A stretch of DNA of 64,000 nt, from the NCBI GenBank assembly GCA_038503075.1, contig JBCAML010000019.1:1116001-1180000 (forward strand). Direction: 5' to 3'. A program made the translations under genes and the position numbers. Positions 53,826-64,000 of this stretch are shown one piece after another; the stretch's first letter is position 1; each line of letters opens with the position of its first letter. This stretch comes from Gyromitra esculenta. Its lineage: Eukaryota; Ascomycota; Pezizomycetes; Pezizales; Discinaceae. Below the pieces are notes generated by a model. The model saw only the letters and a list, made by a program, of their open reading frames with translations, did not search any database and was not told where the DNA came from.

Positions 53826-56095
53826 ATGGCCCGCCTTCGGTCCGCTACGGTCGCTAGCACCCAGCGCACGGATCCCGCCCCGGATCCAGTCACGCCCGGG
53901 GGTGTTAAAGTCAGTGCTGAGTTGCTTTTTCTTTTCTTCTCATCAACACTGCGCTGGAGTTTATCTTCCCATCTCCCCCTCCTTCCCCCCAAGACTCCTC
54001 GACTCCTTGCCTCCCTCCTGTATCTCTTGCATCATCAACATCACCATCCATCATCACCATCATCATCATCGCCATCGTCTATCCCCTCCCCCCTGCAGTC
54101 CAACTGACTCTCCCCCTTCTACAGCCTACGTTCTCTCGAATCACAGAGCAGTCCTCCAAACTTAACGCCATTATCGAACGTCAGACAACTCCAGACCGCC
54201 GTTCACCACAACACCTTGACTCAGTCCTCGACCCCCTTAAGAGCACCCCCTTATCACCTCCTTCGGACCCCGAGGACCGATTGTATCCATCCCTCGATTC
54301 AGTTCTCGAGAAGGACGTGGACCTCACACCAAAGATGTCGAAATCGAAGATCTCTGCAGCGTTAGCAAAGAAGGGAGCTGCAACCAAAACTGAGCCTATG
54401 ACGCCGATGAAGAAGGGCGCAGCATTCAAAGTTCCTGAGGGTGAAGGGGGATTCGGATTCAAATTTTCATCAGGTTTGGCTATGCAGGGGCGAAAAATCC
54501 TCAATGGGCTCACAGGGAAGAAGACTCCCGCAACCCCTTCCACCTCTGCTACTCCTGCTGCTGCTACCAGCACTACCCCTACAGGTGTCCCTCCCGCTAC
54601 ACCTTCAGCAAAGAAGAATGAGGAGGAAGATTTCCCTGAAAATGCAACCCCCCGAGGAAGCCAAACAGAACCTCGCCCCCTCAAGAAGATGAAGCGTTTT
54701 TCCGATATCCACCGCCAGCAGTTCTCCAACATGGACTCTATCGCGACCCATTATGCCGCCAAACGTGTTACTCCAAACCCCCCTAAAATTATTGTTCCCC
54801 CCTCCGACATCACGCCAAAAAATGCTGTTCTAACCCCCGAGATGGCGCCAAAGGGCATCAAGCGGAGTAAATCCCAAGCCGTTCTATCAGATCGGGAAGT
54901 TCCTATCTCTCCTAGCCCTATTAAGGTCCAGCAACCACGGATACCCGACGATGATACAAGAGAGGAGAACCCGAGCCCTGTGAAGCGCCAGAAATTGAAT
55001 CCTGCGCAGGTGACACTGAAAGGGAAAGCGAGTAAAATTGCGAGGCTAACAGCCGGAACGCCGATGAAGGCGGAGGGACGATATACGGGAGCCCCCAATA
55101 CAGTAGCAGCGGGAGTGCTGGGTAAAGGATTGTTCCTTAAGGCCCCATCGTCGTCTCGCAGAATGCCAGCGCTCCCAAAACCTGTTAGCAGGCTGAACCT
55201 GACTCCTGCCACGACTCTTTCCGCCACACCCTCCAAGATCCCAACCACTCCCGGGAGAGCGCCTAGCTTTCGGGGTGTCAGGAACGCACCTGGGACTGTT
55301 GGTGGGTCAAAACTCAACACGATGATCAACTTCGCGGAAACTACTTCCTCCACACCCTCCGCCTCTACCAGCACCACATCTACTGGTTCCTACGAGCTTC
55401 CTACTTTAAACCTGTCTACCCCAGCAAAAGGCGCACCAGAGCCGCCACCGTCAACAACAGTAGGCGGATTTACTTTCCGTTCTCGTGGCAGTGGCTTGGG
55501 TTTCGGTGCACTGAGTGAGATCCATAAGAAGAAAATGGATATGCCCAAGTTTGCCGGTGGGATGGGAACACCGAAGGTGAGCGAGAACGATCCAATCGGG
55601 GTTGAAGATCCGTTTGCAAGTGTTATGGAGGAGAAGGGGGACTGGGAACAGAAGAGCGAAGATATTGGGTGGGCTATCGGGACTCCAAGTGCCGCAGTGA
55701 GAAAGAGCGGGAAGAAAAATAATAAGAGGAAGGGCGTCCACCCTGACGATGAGGTTGAGGGGCAGGCTCAACAGCAGGAAGAGGAAGCGAGGCAACTGGA
55801 AGAAGAGCACGTGATACAAGAGGAGATGATGGGTGCGCCAAAACCGGCGAGGAAGAAGCTCCGGTTCGACACCGCCTCCGGCTATGAGAAAGCACTTTCC
55901 CCCCCAGCTCCAGCTTCAGACCCAATGGAGGGAGAGGAAGCTACTGAGAAGGCGGAAGAGAGGAGACACCCGCAGACTCTTGCAGAGGCAGTCGCGAAGA
56001 ATAGGAGGCGGCGTCTGGATTTTCTAGCAACCCCAAAGAAAAGGGTTGCCGGAGAGGGTGATAAGCTGGGTCGGGGAAGAAGTTTGTGGAAGTAG
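53826..56095 (+). CDS. Basic, TP/SP-rich, largely disordered protein; possible microtubule or nuclear factor
   Basis: Exons 53826-53909 and 54125-56095, 684 residues, intron 215 bases containing a CAT repeat. The donor is GTCAGT, which is less usual. The N-terminus MARLRSATVASTQRTD leads into PTFSRITEQSSKLNAIIERQ. Many SP/TP sites suggest kinase control. A conserved-looking helix FSDIHRQQFSNMDSIATHYA (about 230) resembles the HxxxFxxMDSI motif of NuSAP-like microtubule proteins, and a second helix (ALSEIHKKKMDMPKF) follows. The C-terminus is charged with basic clusters (KNRRRRLDF). A family cannot be named firmly. The ATG at 53826 is preferred since the second exon frame extends upstream past any in-frame ATG to the acceptor. 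Confidence 0.72.
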
Positions 56096-57206
56096 TGCTA
56101 AGCCGGGGGTGCAAGTGGTTCTTGATTCCTTTTACGGAGTTGTGGGGTCTAATGCGGTTTACGGGGCTGTGTTATTATGATTGGGTGGTATTGTCTTTTT
56201 TTGCTGCTTTTTTCCCTTTATCATTATGATGTAGGCGTGCGGAGCGTTAGTGTGAGTTATCACTGCGACCTCAGGAAAAATGTTATATCTTATGGTTGAG
56301 AAGCGATGTGGAGAGCGATTTAACGTTTTTTTTCTATATATATACTCAGGTTTTTTTCTCGGGGGTTGGTCATTGGGGGCGTTATAACTTGTCGTCTCGT
56401 TGTTAAAATTTGTTACATTTTGCGCATATTTCTTTCTTCTCTCCTCATCTAGCTCTTCGTATCTCCTTTCCATTCACGTCCTATATCTGGGGTCTTTCTT
56501 TCTCCTCTCCCAAACTTGTTGTTTTCACTATCCATTTTTTTCTAACGACCGAAATCGAATCTGGGAATCACAATTCATTGTCATATCTGCTTTTTGAATA
56601 TTCAGTTTAAGTAGATAAGGATGGTAACTTCATTCCTAAGTTAGGCTGCCGTTCGTTCATTAAGTGAATAAAGATGGTATTTTGATCATTGAATGTTTGA
56701 ATTAAAATCCTATTCCAAATCTAGGAAAAGATTTTCGAAACCAGGAAACCAGCAAAATGTCGATGACTATGTTGTCATTTTTATCTGAGATTGGTAATCA
56801 TATGACATCACTCGATACCGAAGAAACCACAAACAAAACAAAATTAACCAACCACAAGCATGGTCTATATTTGCTATTATTTTTCAAGTGTATGGTTCAC
56901 GAAAAAATACCACTGAATACAGACATCCATATGAGGAAATTCCCCAAGTACACTAGCTGCCCATCAAAGGAGAGAAAACACAATATCTATTCCACAAAGG
57001 GTACAGCCTTCTTAACCTTAGCGACGTACCTAGTCATATCTGCTGTTGTATCCAACATTTGATTTACGTTCGTGTCTACATTCACATCTGCCCCGTACCT
57101 ACACCTGTACCTAAGGTTGGGTCCAGAATCGGGTCCAGAATCGATTCCACTGCAGCGACACCAGTCTGTTCAACTCAGATACCATCGGCCATCAAACCAG
57201 TATTAT
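56096..57206. other. Intergenic, nothing recognised
   Basis: 3' flank of the gene ending at 56095, then AT-rich sequence with shadow ORFs. Confidence 0.5.
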
Positions 57207-58238
57207 CTACAAGACTTGGCTTTTTGGGTAGCTGGTTAAACCTGCCACCGAGGCCACCCGCAAACTGCTCCCAGCAGTGGTATCAGCCCTAGGAGATGGG
57301 AATGCGGCAGGTGGAAATTGGGCAGTTGGTGACGTGGGGGTAGTTGAGTATTTGTTGCTTTTATATGGAACGCTTAAAAGATTTGAAAAGTCCTCAGGAA
57401 GAACCTTTCCCTTGATCCTAGTCTTCACACCACTAAAAGTTTTAATATCTCCTTGGGCACTCAAAAGACGCGCAACTGCCCACAAGAGTGCTAATGGTAT
57501 TTTTTGAACCTGTCTAGCCAGAGCTATAGTCAATAGGTGCCCCTTAATAAGTAACAGCTCTTTTAACTCTTTTAGCTCTTTTAGCTCTTTTAGCTCTGTA
57601 TATCTGGCTTGTCAGAGGGACAATAGAAATCCCACTTTCTCTTGTAATTTGTGTTATAATCCCCATAAACTAAAACCCCACTTCCAAAGCCATTATCAGG
57701 AGGACTTTCGTCGTTGCCACCTTCTTCATCGTCACTGACAGATGTATTACCTAGCCACCATCATCACTGCTACCTGCAACGCTCCCACCAGAGTGTTTTT
57801 GGACATCTGCCACGCTGAGGACATTTTTATCGCTGCTACCAGCAGCGCTCTCGTTGTTTTCCCACATTATGGTAAGGCTTCGCCGTTTTCAGGGGCATAT
57901 ATGGCCCCAACGACCTCATTCATAAGTTTGGAGGCCTCATCCAAGTGTTCTGTACCTTCATCCGCGAGTATGTACGCGAACTCTTCTACGGCAAGAGTAA
58001 CTTCCGCAGTTAGTCCATCAGGAGGGGTAGCAGACTCATCATCGTCAGCGGGTGCATTCAATACCAGTTCTGTAAGGTCTGCAGCGGCTGAGGTAAACTC
58101 GACCACTGGGATGGTAGCCAACTCGTCTGCTAATCCTATAGCTCCTACGTCGGCTGAGATAGATTCATCTGCAAGTGGAGCATCTCTCGATCTCATGATC
58201 TTGGAGGGAGCTCGGTACTGGTTAGTTGATGGAACCAA
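57207..58238 (-). pseudogene. Decayed minus-strand gene, unrecognised
   Basis: Three protein-like stretches are in differing frames. 58238-57867 is an acidic Ala-rich stretch with TPPDGLTAEVTLAVEEF. About 57748-57600 reads SVSDDEEGGNDESPPDNGFG, then RKWDFYCPSDKPD. About 57600-57210 starts with ELK repeats and continues LARQVQKIPLALLWAVARLL to a stop at 57207. Frame changes lie near 57860 and 57600. Splicing might explain one of them, but no good splice pair was found. No family recognised. Confidence 0.35.
57554..57597. repeat. Nine-base tandem repeat (CTCTTTTAG)n
   Basis: Four to five units. On the minus strand in one frame it encodes Glu-Leu-Lys repeats leading directly into the last segment of the decayed gene. 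Confidence 0.75.
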
Positions 58239-58582
58239 GGGTGGCTGGCCTTAAAATGGATTTCGCTGGCTGCCTAGGCTGGGGGATGGGGGATGCTCTC
58301 GGATGGAAGCTCAAAGACGCGAGAGATGCGATAGATCAGAATTAGAACCATGTTCAAAGCCGAGTGATCGATGAATTCTATCGTTATTGAGGAATCCATG
58401 GAGCCCCCCTGTTGTAGATATAAACTCAAATGGCGATGAAAAGCGAATAAACAGTTAATGGCTATTGTGGGAGGAACAAAAGCGGGACTTAAGTAAACTA
58501 AAAAAAAGCTTACTGTTGTAAGACTAGGAAGGATGGCTGAGTGGTTAGTATATATTATATGTTCACCCCTTTGGTCAGCCAT

Positions 58583-60465
58583 GCGGCACTAGCTCCTCCT
58601 GCTTGACGGGTAATATATTGCTTTTGCTGCAGCCAGAGGTCGCCTGTTCGACTCTCTGAGTTTTTGCCCTTTTTGTTTGTTTGTGTGTTCGTATGTTAGC
58701 GTGACGGCCCCGTGACCCATTTAGCGTGGATGCGCCAAACCAATTCTATTGCGAGTGATAATTCTTGTTTTGCCTCGCGTTCCGCTAGGTATGGGTTTCG
58801 TTTTGATAAGAGCAACGAAACTATATCCGCGAGGATGATGTGAAAATGGGCAGACTTCACGAAAAATCTCTAGAGCACAGTCTTAACTTTTCATTTACTA
58901 GCACGAAGGAAGTGGATCTTTAAAACTTCCTCCATCTTTTGCCTTCCGTTATCTTTCTTCTGCTTCCTAGCCATCAATTCACTACATCCGATTTATTTCT
59001 GACCTGATCTCGATATCCTACTGTTGTTCTCTGCAATACTTGTGCTTTCCTACTCGCGAAGGGTAGGCTACCCCACGTTTCCTTTTTCACAGCTTCAGAA
59101 GACTTCAGATGGCTCCCGTCAGCCATGAACGAAAAACAAACGCGCCAATTCATATTTTCCCGAGCCCTTATGATCGCTTCCATATTCGTAATTCTATTCG
59201 TTGCTATGTTCGCTTTATTTGCTATAGTGTTTCCACGCAAACAGTTAGAATCCCACAAACGTCATAAATTGGAATTACTACGACCGAGAGCTGTCTCGTG
59301 TCCAGCCTATTTTTCCATAATTCTCTGTTTATTATACAATTATGGTCAAATACAGCGAGAGCGTGAGGAACGAACCTTAGCGCCAAACATTCACGTCTGG
59401 GCACGAGACAGGACCGAGAGATGAAAACGATAACGCTCGATCAGTATTTCTCTCTTTAGCACGTCTTCTTCACCACATGTTACAGATAGTTAACAGTATC
59501 GGATTTCAGTCACGTGAAAATTCACATAAGTCATAAGCAGAAACACGGAAGACTCAAGAAAGATGGTTTGGCAGGATACATTACTGTATGAGTTGAAGAT
59601 TGTATAAACTAAGTAGACAGCAATCAAATTTTTATCTTGAAACTTTATGATTACTACCGAGTGTGATTTTCCTATAGATTATGCCAAATTGGATTTCTTA
59701 CCAGTTTAGCCTAAGAATTAGGTCTAGGCAGACCAATAGCTCTTCTAGTGACGGAATCGAAAGCACGCCGAAATCACATCTTGTTTCTCCCACTGGGGGA
59801 CATTGGGTTTTCTGTTTTCTTCGGAGCTAGTACGATGTGTTCTTCGTTTACGAATGCATGGACACATAGCATCCCATATATTGATGCAAGGTTGTGGCCA
59901 CATGTAGCGGTGAAGTTGAAAGTAAGCTAAGGTACTGTAGCTTATCCCTGTTAAGTAATCTATTTTTAGTTAGCTTCGGTTGGTACATCTCACCGGTAAA
60001 GTAAAACCAGATACAGCTGTTTTTCAAAGTTTCAGGAACAAAGGGTATCGAATTAAGTCCCAAACTCCCGAGGAAAAAAGCATTTCTACGATGAAGCACA
60101 GCGTCGAGTGATATGACGTGAACAAAGCGCCCATCTGGTGATTAGCGGCTGCTACCTAGTAGGCAACGAAACACTTACATTTAGCTTGAAGTCTCTTTTA
60201 ATTCTCTAAGTTACTTAAATACATAACGATAGTCTCGTCGCTAAACCTAACATAACGAGGCATTAATTTGCTCGAATTTAAAGTCAGGTTGTTATATCCT
60301 ATGCCCGAACAGAGACTAGTGAAATGTTTAGCCGACTTCGCCACTAACCTACAGCACAAACACTTCTGCCACGTCCTACTTAGCCCTTGGCGGACTATAA
60401 CCATACTTATATGTATGCACATCAATACGATTATGAGGGCACAGTATCCTTCAACGCTACATGTA
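58583..60465. other. Intergenic, nothing recognised
   Basis: No supported gene. A short ORF at 59125 with one hydrophobic segment has no other support. Confidence 0.5.
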
Positions 60466-60928
60466 CAGACGCATGAAAAAGGTCACAAAACGATGGCCAA
60501 AACACGCAAAAAATGGCCAATTTCACGACCGTAGTTTCTTATGCCAACCTCACTGCAGCAATTTGATAAGCTCATTAGTTAATCTATTACCTATCAATTT
60601 ACCCCCCGTGAAATTCCAAACCATTTGGTTTATACCCTCATAACTGGGAATCCCGTGTAATAGTGGAACCCCCTAATTCCCGTTGCATCGCACCTCTTCC
60701 TAGCAAAATCAAGTCTTTAGCTAAACCTCATTAGCTTAAGAGCTTCCACTCCAACGTAAGAAAGTCAAGGAGATGTAAGAAATTTATAGATGCAAAGTTC
60801 AGAAACAGTTAGTGTGCTTTGGGGATTATATTGCTGTTGTTACTTTTGTTAGTAGAAGCCCATCAAGCTAAATTCGGCCTATTTTGGTGTTACTTAGCCA
60901 TCGTTTTGTGACCCTTCTCGCTCGTCTG
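60466..60928. mobile_element. MITE copy 2
   Basis: 463 bp, flanked by TA. Left end CAGACGCATGAAAAAGGTCA, right end mirrored (ending GCTCGTCTG). TIR similarity extends about 55 bases, with GGTCACAAAACGATGGC identical in both arms. It matches the ends and length of the copy at 25236-26121 once the solo LTR is removed. No ORF. Confidence 0.85.
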
Positions 60929-63458
60929 TACGTACTCCCGGCTGGCCTGGTGAACTTTAGCCAGAATATACCACAAATTGCTCATATATACTATACTTTA
61001 AAGATTCGCATGTGTACCAACATACCATGAGGCTCTGAAACTAGATTTATAATTGGCAACAGTACTTCAAACGTTAAAGCTTCATCCAAGTCTAGTACAA
61101 CTAAAACTCCACTAACCCTCTCCAAAAATTTGGATTGTGTCTAGAACATAAACTTGGCGTCTCTTAGATCCACCAAATTGCTCAGTTGTGCACGCGCACT
61201 TCATGAAACAATTTACCGAGTGATGTTTCGTGATCAGAACATTTACAAATACACCCGCAGAAACGTGGAGGATATAATCATAGGCGGAGCAGCCCCTAGT
61301 CTTAAAAGTCGACGCAGTGCCTATAAGGAGTAAGAATATAGAAACCGGTGTGTAGTACAAAGAAATACCATGGAAACTGTACGTAACGGGGTACTATCCG
61401 GGATACCCGAAGCTAGCGTAAACTACATACACGTACATGCGTGTTTAGTTTAAGAAGGGTATGTTCTATGGAAAATACCCTGAAGATGAGGCTATGATTA
61501 TAAAGCGCGTACCTAACGTCACTTGAGTGTATCCAGAAGCTACCCGTACCAGATACACGTATATCAGTTATGGCTTAGGGTTCCTTAGTACGATTCCGAG
61601 TAGAAAAGTCTTAGCCCTGTCGAGTGCGGCGGTGGCCAGTGGCCCATACTATTAACCACGAAACTAAGGGAGTCAAATAATAAGCACTATATGATCAAGC
61701 TAGAGTTAACGCCCAACCCCGCCATCTGCCAGTTAATTAGGATACAAGTAAAACAAGACCTAACCCTAATATCAGTGCCCATCCAACAGTCAATTGCTCC
61801 TCGTCCTAGGAAATCTTCATTTACATATACCGCTTTTCAAACGAAGCCACGAGCGCCTTGCCATGAAGTACAATTTATATAACTACCTTTAATATCGATA
61901 CGTTTGAGGGATATCGGTAATTCGCGCCTCCCCGATCGCAGTCAACGATGCTAAAACTATACAAGTGACCCAGCAATAAACGAGACATCGTTACCAGGTA
62001 TTCCCCAGAATGATACCATTGGTATCGATCCCATGGTCGCGATCTCTTAACTATACACTACCCGCTCAAATCGAGCCTATCCCCGAACCCGTTCTCATCT
62101 GAGGAGATCCGACAGCTGCACTTTTCACAACAAAATCTACACTGCAATACACGATATTGCGAAAAAAACCGCAGAGACCTTGGTAGGAATTTACCTGAAC
62201 CTAGGTTTTCACGATTTCTATAAACCGGTTCTCATAGGAGGAGGGAGAGGGGAGAGAGAGAGAACGTAACACCACATATGCGGACGCCTACATACATATC
62301 AAAGGGATATTCATACCAAAATACTTTCCCGTTACCCCGCACATATGCAAGGTACCTGTTCCAGATCCCCCTCCCCTCCCCCTTTCTTGCCATGAGCACA
62401 AAAAAATAAATTCCGAGCATTCCCAAAGACTGAGAGCCGCGTCTTCGATGGATCTATGTTGGGATACACACGAAAACTAGGCATTGCAAACCAGACCAAG
62501 CAGAAATGACCTCAGGTTTTTTCCCTCTCTTTCGCACGCGAAAAAAAAACCACCGCACGCCACATAAAAAAAAGTGAAACATCACAAAAGGAACGAAACT
62601 CCCCCCCCCCCAAAGCATTACCGAAGGCAAAAAAAAGGTTTCCACAAATATTCCCTTGATTCCAGATCACATCATAATCCGCGCGTACATACCCACCCAC
62701 CACCCACTGTTTCCGTCCGTCCTCTAACCAGCGTCTGCAGAGTTTTCCTGCTGCATCTGCAGTACCAGCGGCTCAAGATTCCTGCCTTGAGTAATATATC
62801 GATAATGGTAGAGTTATATACGAACGCTAGTCTATTTCCGCCCGCCGGTCAGCCGGTCAACCGATCTCCGTCTCAATTGCAACGTCAAAAAGAGGAGCTC
62901 CTCTCTCCTTCACAGTAGCAAGGAAACAGTCATCGGAGAAATTTTCTTTGCTGTGCCGCGCATGTACTCTACTAGATCTATGCCAGGTCAGATCCTTCCG
63001 ATCTGCCCATCGGCAATTGCGAGTTATGAGGGATCTCAACTCGAATGAGTACATGTGGACTTAATATCAAGTGTGCAGGCGGAGAACACCGAAAGCCACG
63101 AACAACCCCTGCGGTCTGTATTGTACTTCTAGAGCTTCTAGAGTATGCTCGCAAACCTAAACTTATATTACGTATTTCAGTTTTACCGAGTTAAACTACC
63201 GGCATTCTGTTTAATTTTATTTCGTATTCCATCGAAAAGGATTATCCTCATCCCCACTTTTAATTTTAATGATCAGGACGTCAACGTTAGCATTCTAAAA
63301 ACAAATTTGTGCCAAAGCGGCATGCGCAGCAATAAGAATTGCCACAAACGAAGAGCAAAAGCGCCCATTACGCTATCTAACGGTCAGTACCCGCTTGAGA
63401 GTCCGCCAAGAAACGGCCCTGACGATCCTCCGCAAGCTATCTCCGACCGTCCATCATG
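60929..63458. other. Intergenic, nothing recognised
   Basis: 2.5 kb with short ORFs only. GA-rich tract near 62240 and homopolymer runs near 62550-62610. Confidence 0.5.
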
Positions 63459-64000
63459 CTAAATCAGACTACCATGGTGCATTAAGTTAACCGAACCCCC
63501 CTCTGAATCCTTTCTAGCAACTCTAGAGCCATTAGCGAACACGGAAACACCACTAGACCTTCTCCTTTCAGCGTCTCTATACTGCTTTTGCTGCTCTTCG
63601 CGAATCTCTTTCTGTTGCTCAGGACCCATTCCGGCAGCCCATGGGTCACCAGGTCCTAGACCAGGCACCTCAATATTAAGCCTTCGGGGGTCTTCCAAAG
63701 TGATCCTTCTCTTTTTCTGACTAGGGTCTGACTGCTTATTGTGTCTACGAGACTTTTCTTTTGCTTCGACTAACTTAGGTGTCTTGTCGCCAAGTCCGTG
63801 AATCAGTACTCCTGAACTATGACCACTAGAAGAGTGTCTTTTGGGAGCAATGTCGTGGCTGCTATGCTTGTAGCTGTATTTATGCCTAAGTGAGCCTTTG
63901 CGCTCCGGGATTAGTGCGCCCTCCCTAGGTGCTGCAAATACACGGCCAGAGATGTTGTATCCGGGCTTAGTACCATACTTTTCTCCGAAAGCCTCGGCGA
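63459..64000 (-). CDS. 3' end of an unrecognised gene, runs off the window
   Basis: An open frame from the right edge (first whole codon at 63998) to the stop at 63459, 179 residues. Basic and disordered, with His/Ser-rich parts (YSYKHSSHDIAPKRHSSSG), KSRRHNKQSDPSQKKRRI as a likely nuclear-localisation stretch, then ITLEDPRRLNIEVPGLGPGD and a charged helix (QQKEIREEQQKQYRDAERRR). No known domain recognised. The start lies outside the window. Confidence 0.5.
   Translation of the reverse strand, partial: AEAFGEKYGTKPGYNISGRVFAAPREGALIPERKGSLRHKYSYKHSSHDIAPKRHSSSGHSSGVLIHGLGDKTPKLVEAKEKSRRHNKQSDPSQKKRRITLEDPRRLNIEVPGLGPGDPWAAGMGPEQQKEIREEQQKQYRDAERRRSSGVSVFANGSRVARKDSEGGSVNLMHHGSLI

Noticed and set aside
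57742..58254. 170-residue plus-strand ORF
   Set aside because: Ser/Ala-rich. The opposite-strand frame is more protein-like, so this is judged a shadow.
58534..58655. tRNA gene with box A TGGCTGAGTGG and box B TGTTCGACTC
   Set aside because: The acceptor GGAAGGA has no matching 3' strand and the T stem does not form. Possibly a tRNA-derived relic.
59125..59424. 99-residue ORF with a hydrophobic segment
   Set aside because: No conserved motif, and an opposing ORF of equal length overlaps it. Not supported as a gene.
1..64000. CRISPR array, bacterial operon or prophage
   Set aside because: No repeat-spacer pattern. Introns, Pol III genes and chromoviruses show a fungal nuclear genome.

Overview
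This window is nuclear DNA of a filamentous ascomycete. The evidence is a Ku80 gene with six short GT-AG introns, an intron-containing tRNA-Leu, dispersed single 5S rRNA genes, a fungal-type cyanovirin-N homology (CVNH) lectin, a Par14-type parvulin, an SLC35F6-like transporter and massive nested Ty3/gypsy chromoviruses. The CVNH gene, the transposon load and the CpG-type decay of old copies would fit a Pezizomycete (truffle or morel relative). That placement is an inference and was not tested.

Region 1 (1-25112) is a nest of Ty3/gypsy elements of one superfamily, resolved here by 5-bp target duplications. An old family-2 LTR (10243-10414 plus 24961-25112) received element C (10415-24955, TSD CTTAT), and apparently element A (the left part, ending at 10242). 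A was later split by element B (2536-8405, minus strand, TSD CACTG). C was split by element D (17313-24005, TSD GAAAC), by a solo LTR in its pol gene and by another in its 5' LTR. D carries two solo LTRs of its own. B has intact gag and pol and LTRs differing at about one site. A and C are decayed. The elements share four features: a putative -1 frameshift signal between gag and pol (UUUAAAC followed by a covarying stem), a predicted Tf1-like self-primer, a chromodomain at the end of integrase, and a series of covarying RNA hairpins in the transcribed part of the LTR.

Region 2 (25113-36500) holds a 464-bp MITE split by a solo LTR, a tRNA-Leu(AAG), a large gene for a TPR-CHAT protein (1527 residues, about 21 repeats followed by a caspase-like CHAT domain), two 5S rRNA genes with a 5S-like remnant, and several foldback elements.

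Region 3 (36500-48650) is gene-bearing: a CVNH lectin, an unrecognised four-exon gene, a parvulin PPIase, an SLC35F6-like transporter and Ku80. These look like ordinary single-copy housekeeping or defence genes and do not form a cluster.

Region 4 (48650-64000) holds a direct repeat, a 270-bp-arm inverted repeat, a CAT-type microsatellite, a gene for a long basic TP/SP-rich protein, a decayed minus-strand gene, a second copy of the MITE, long stretches with nothing recognised, and the 3' end of an unrecognised minus-strand gene running off the right edge.

The strongest candidates for new biology are the structured, self-priming, frameshifting chromovirus family with non-TG/CA LTR ends, and the TPR-CHAT protein.
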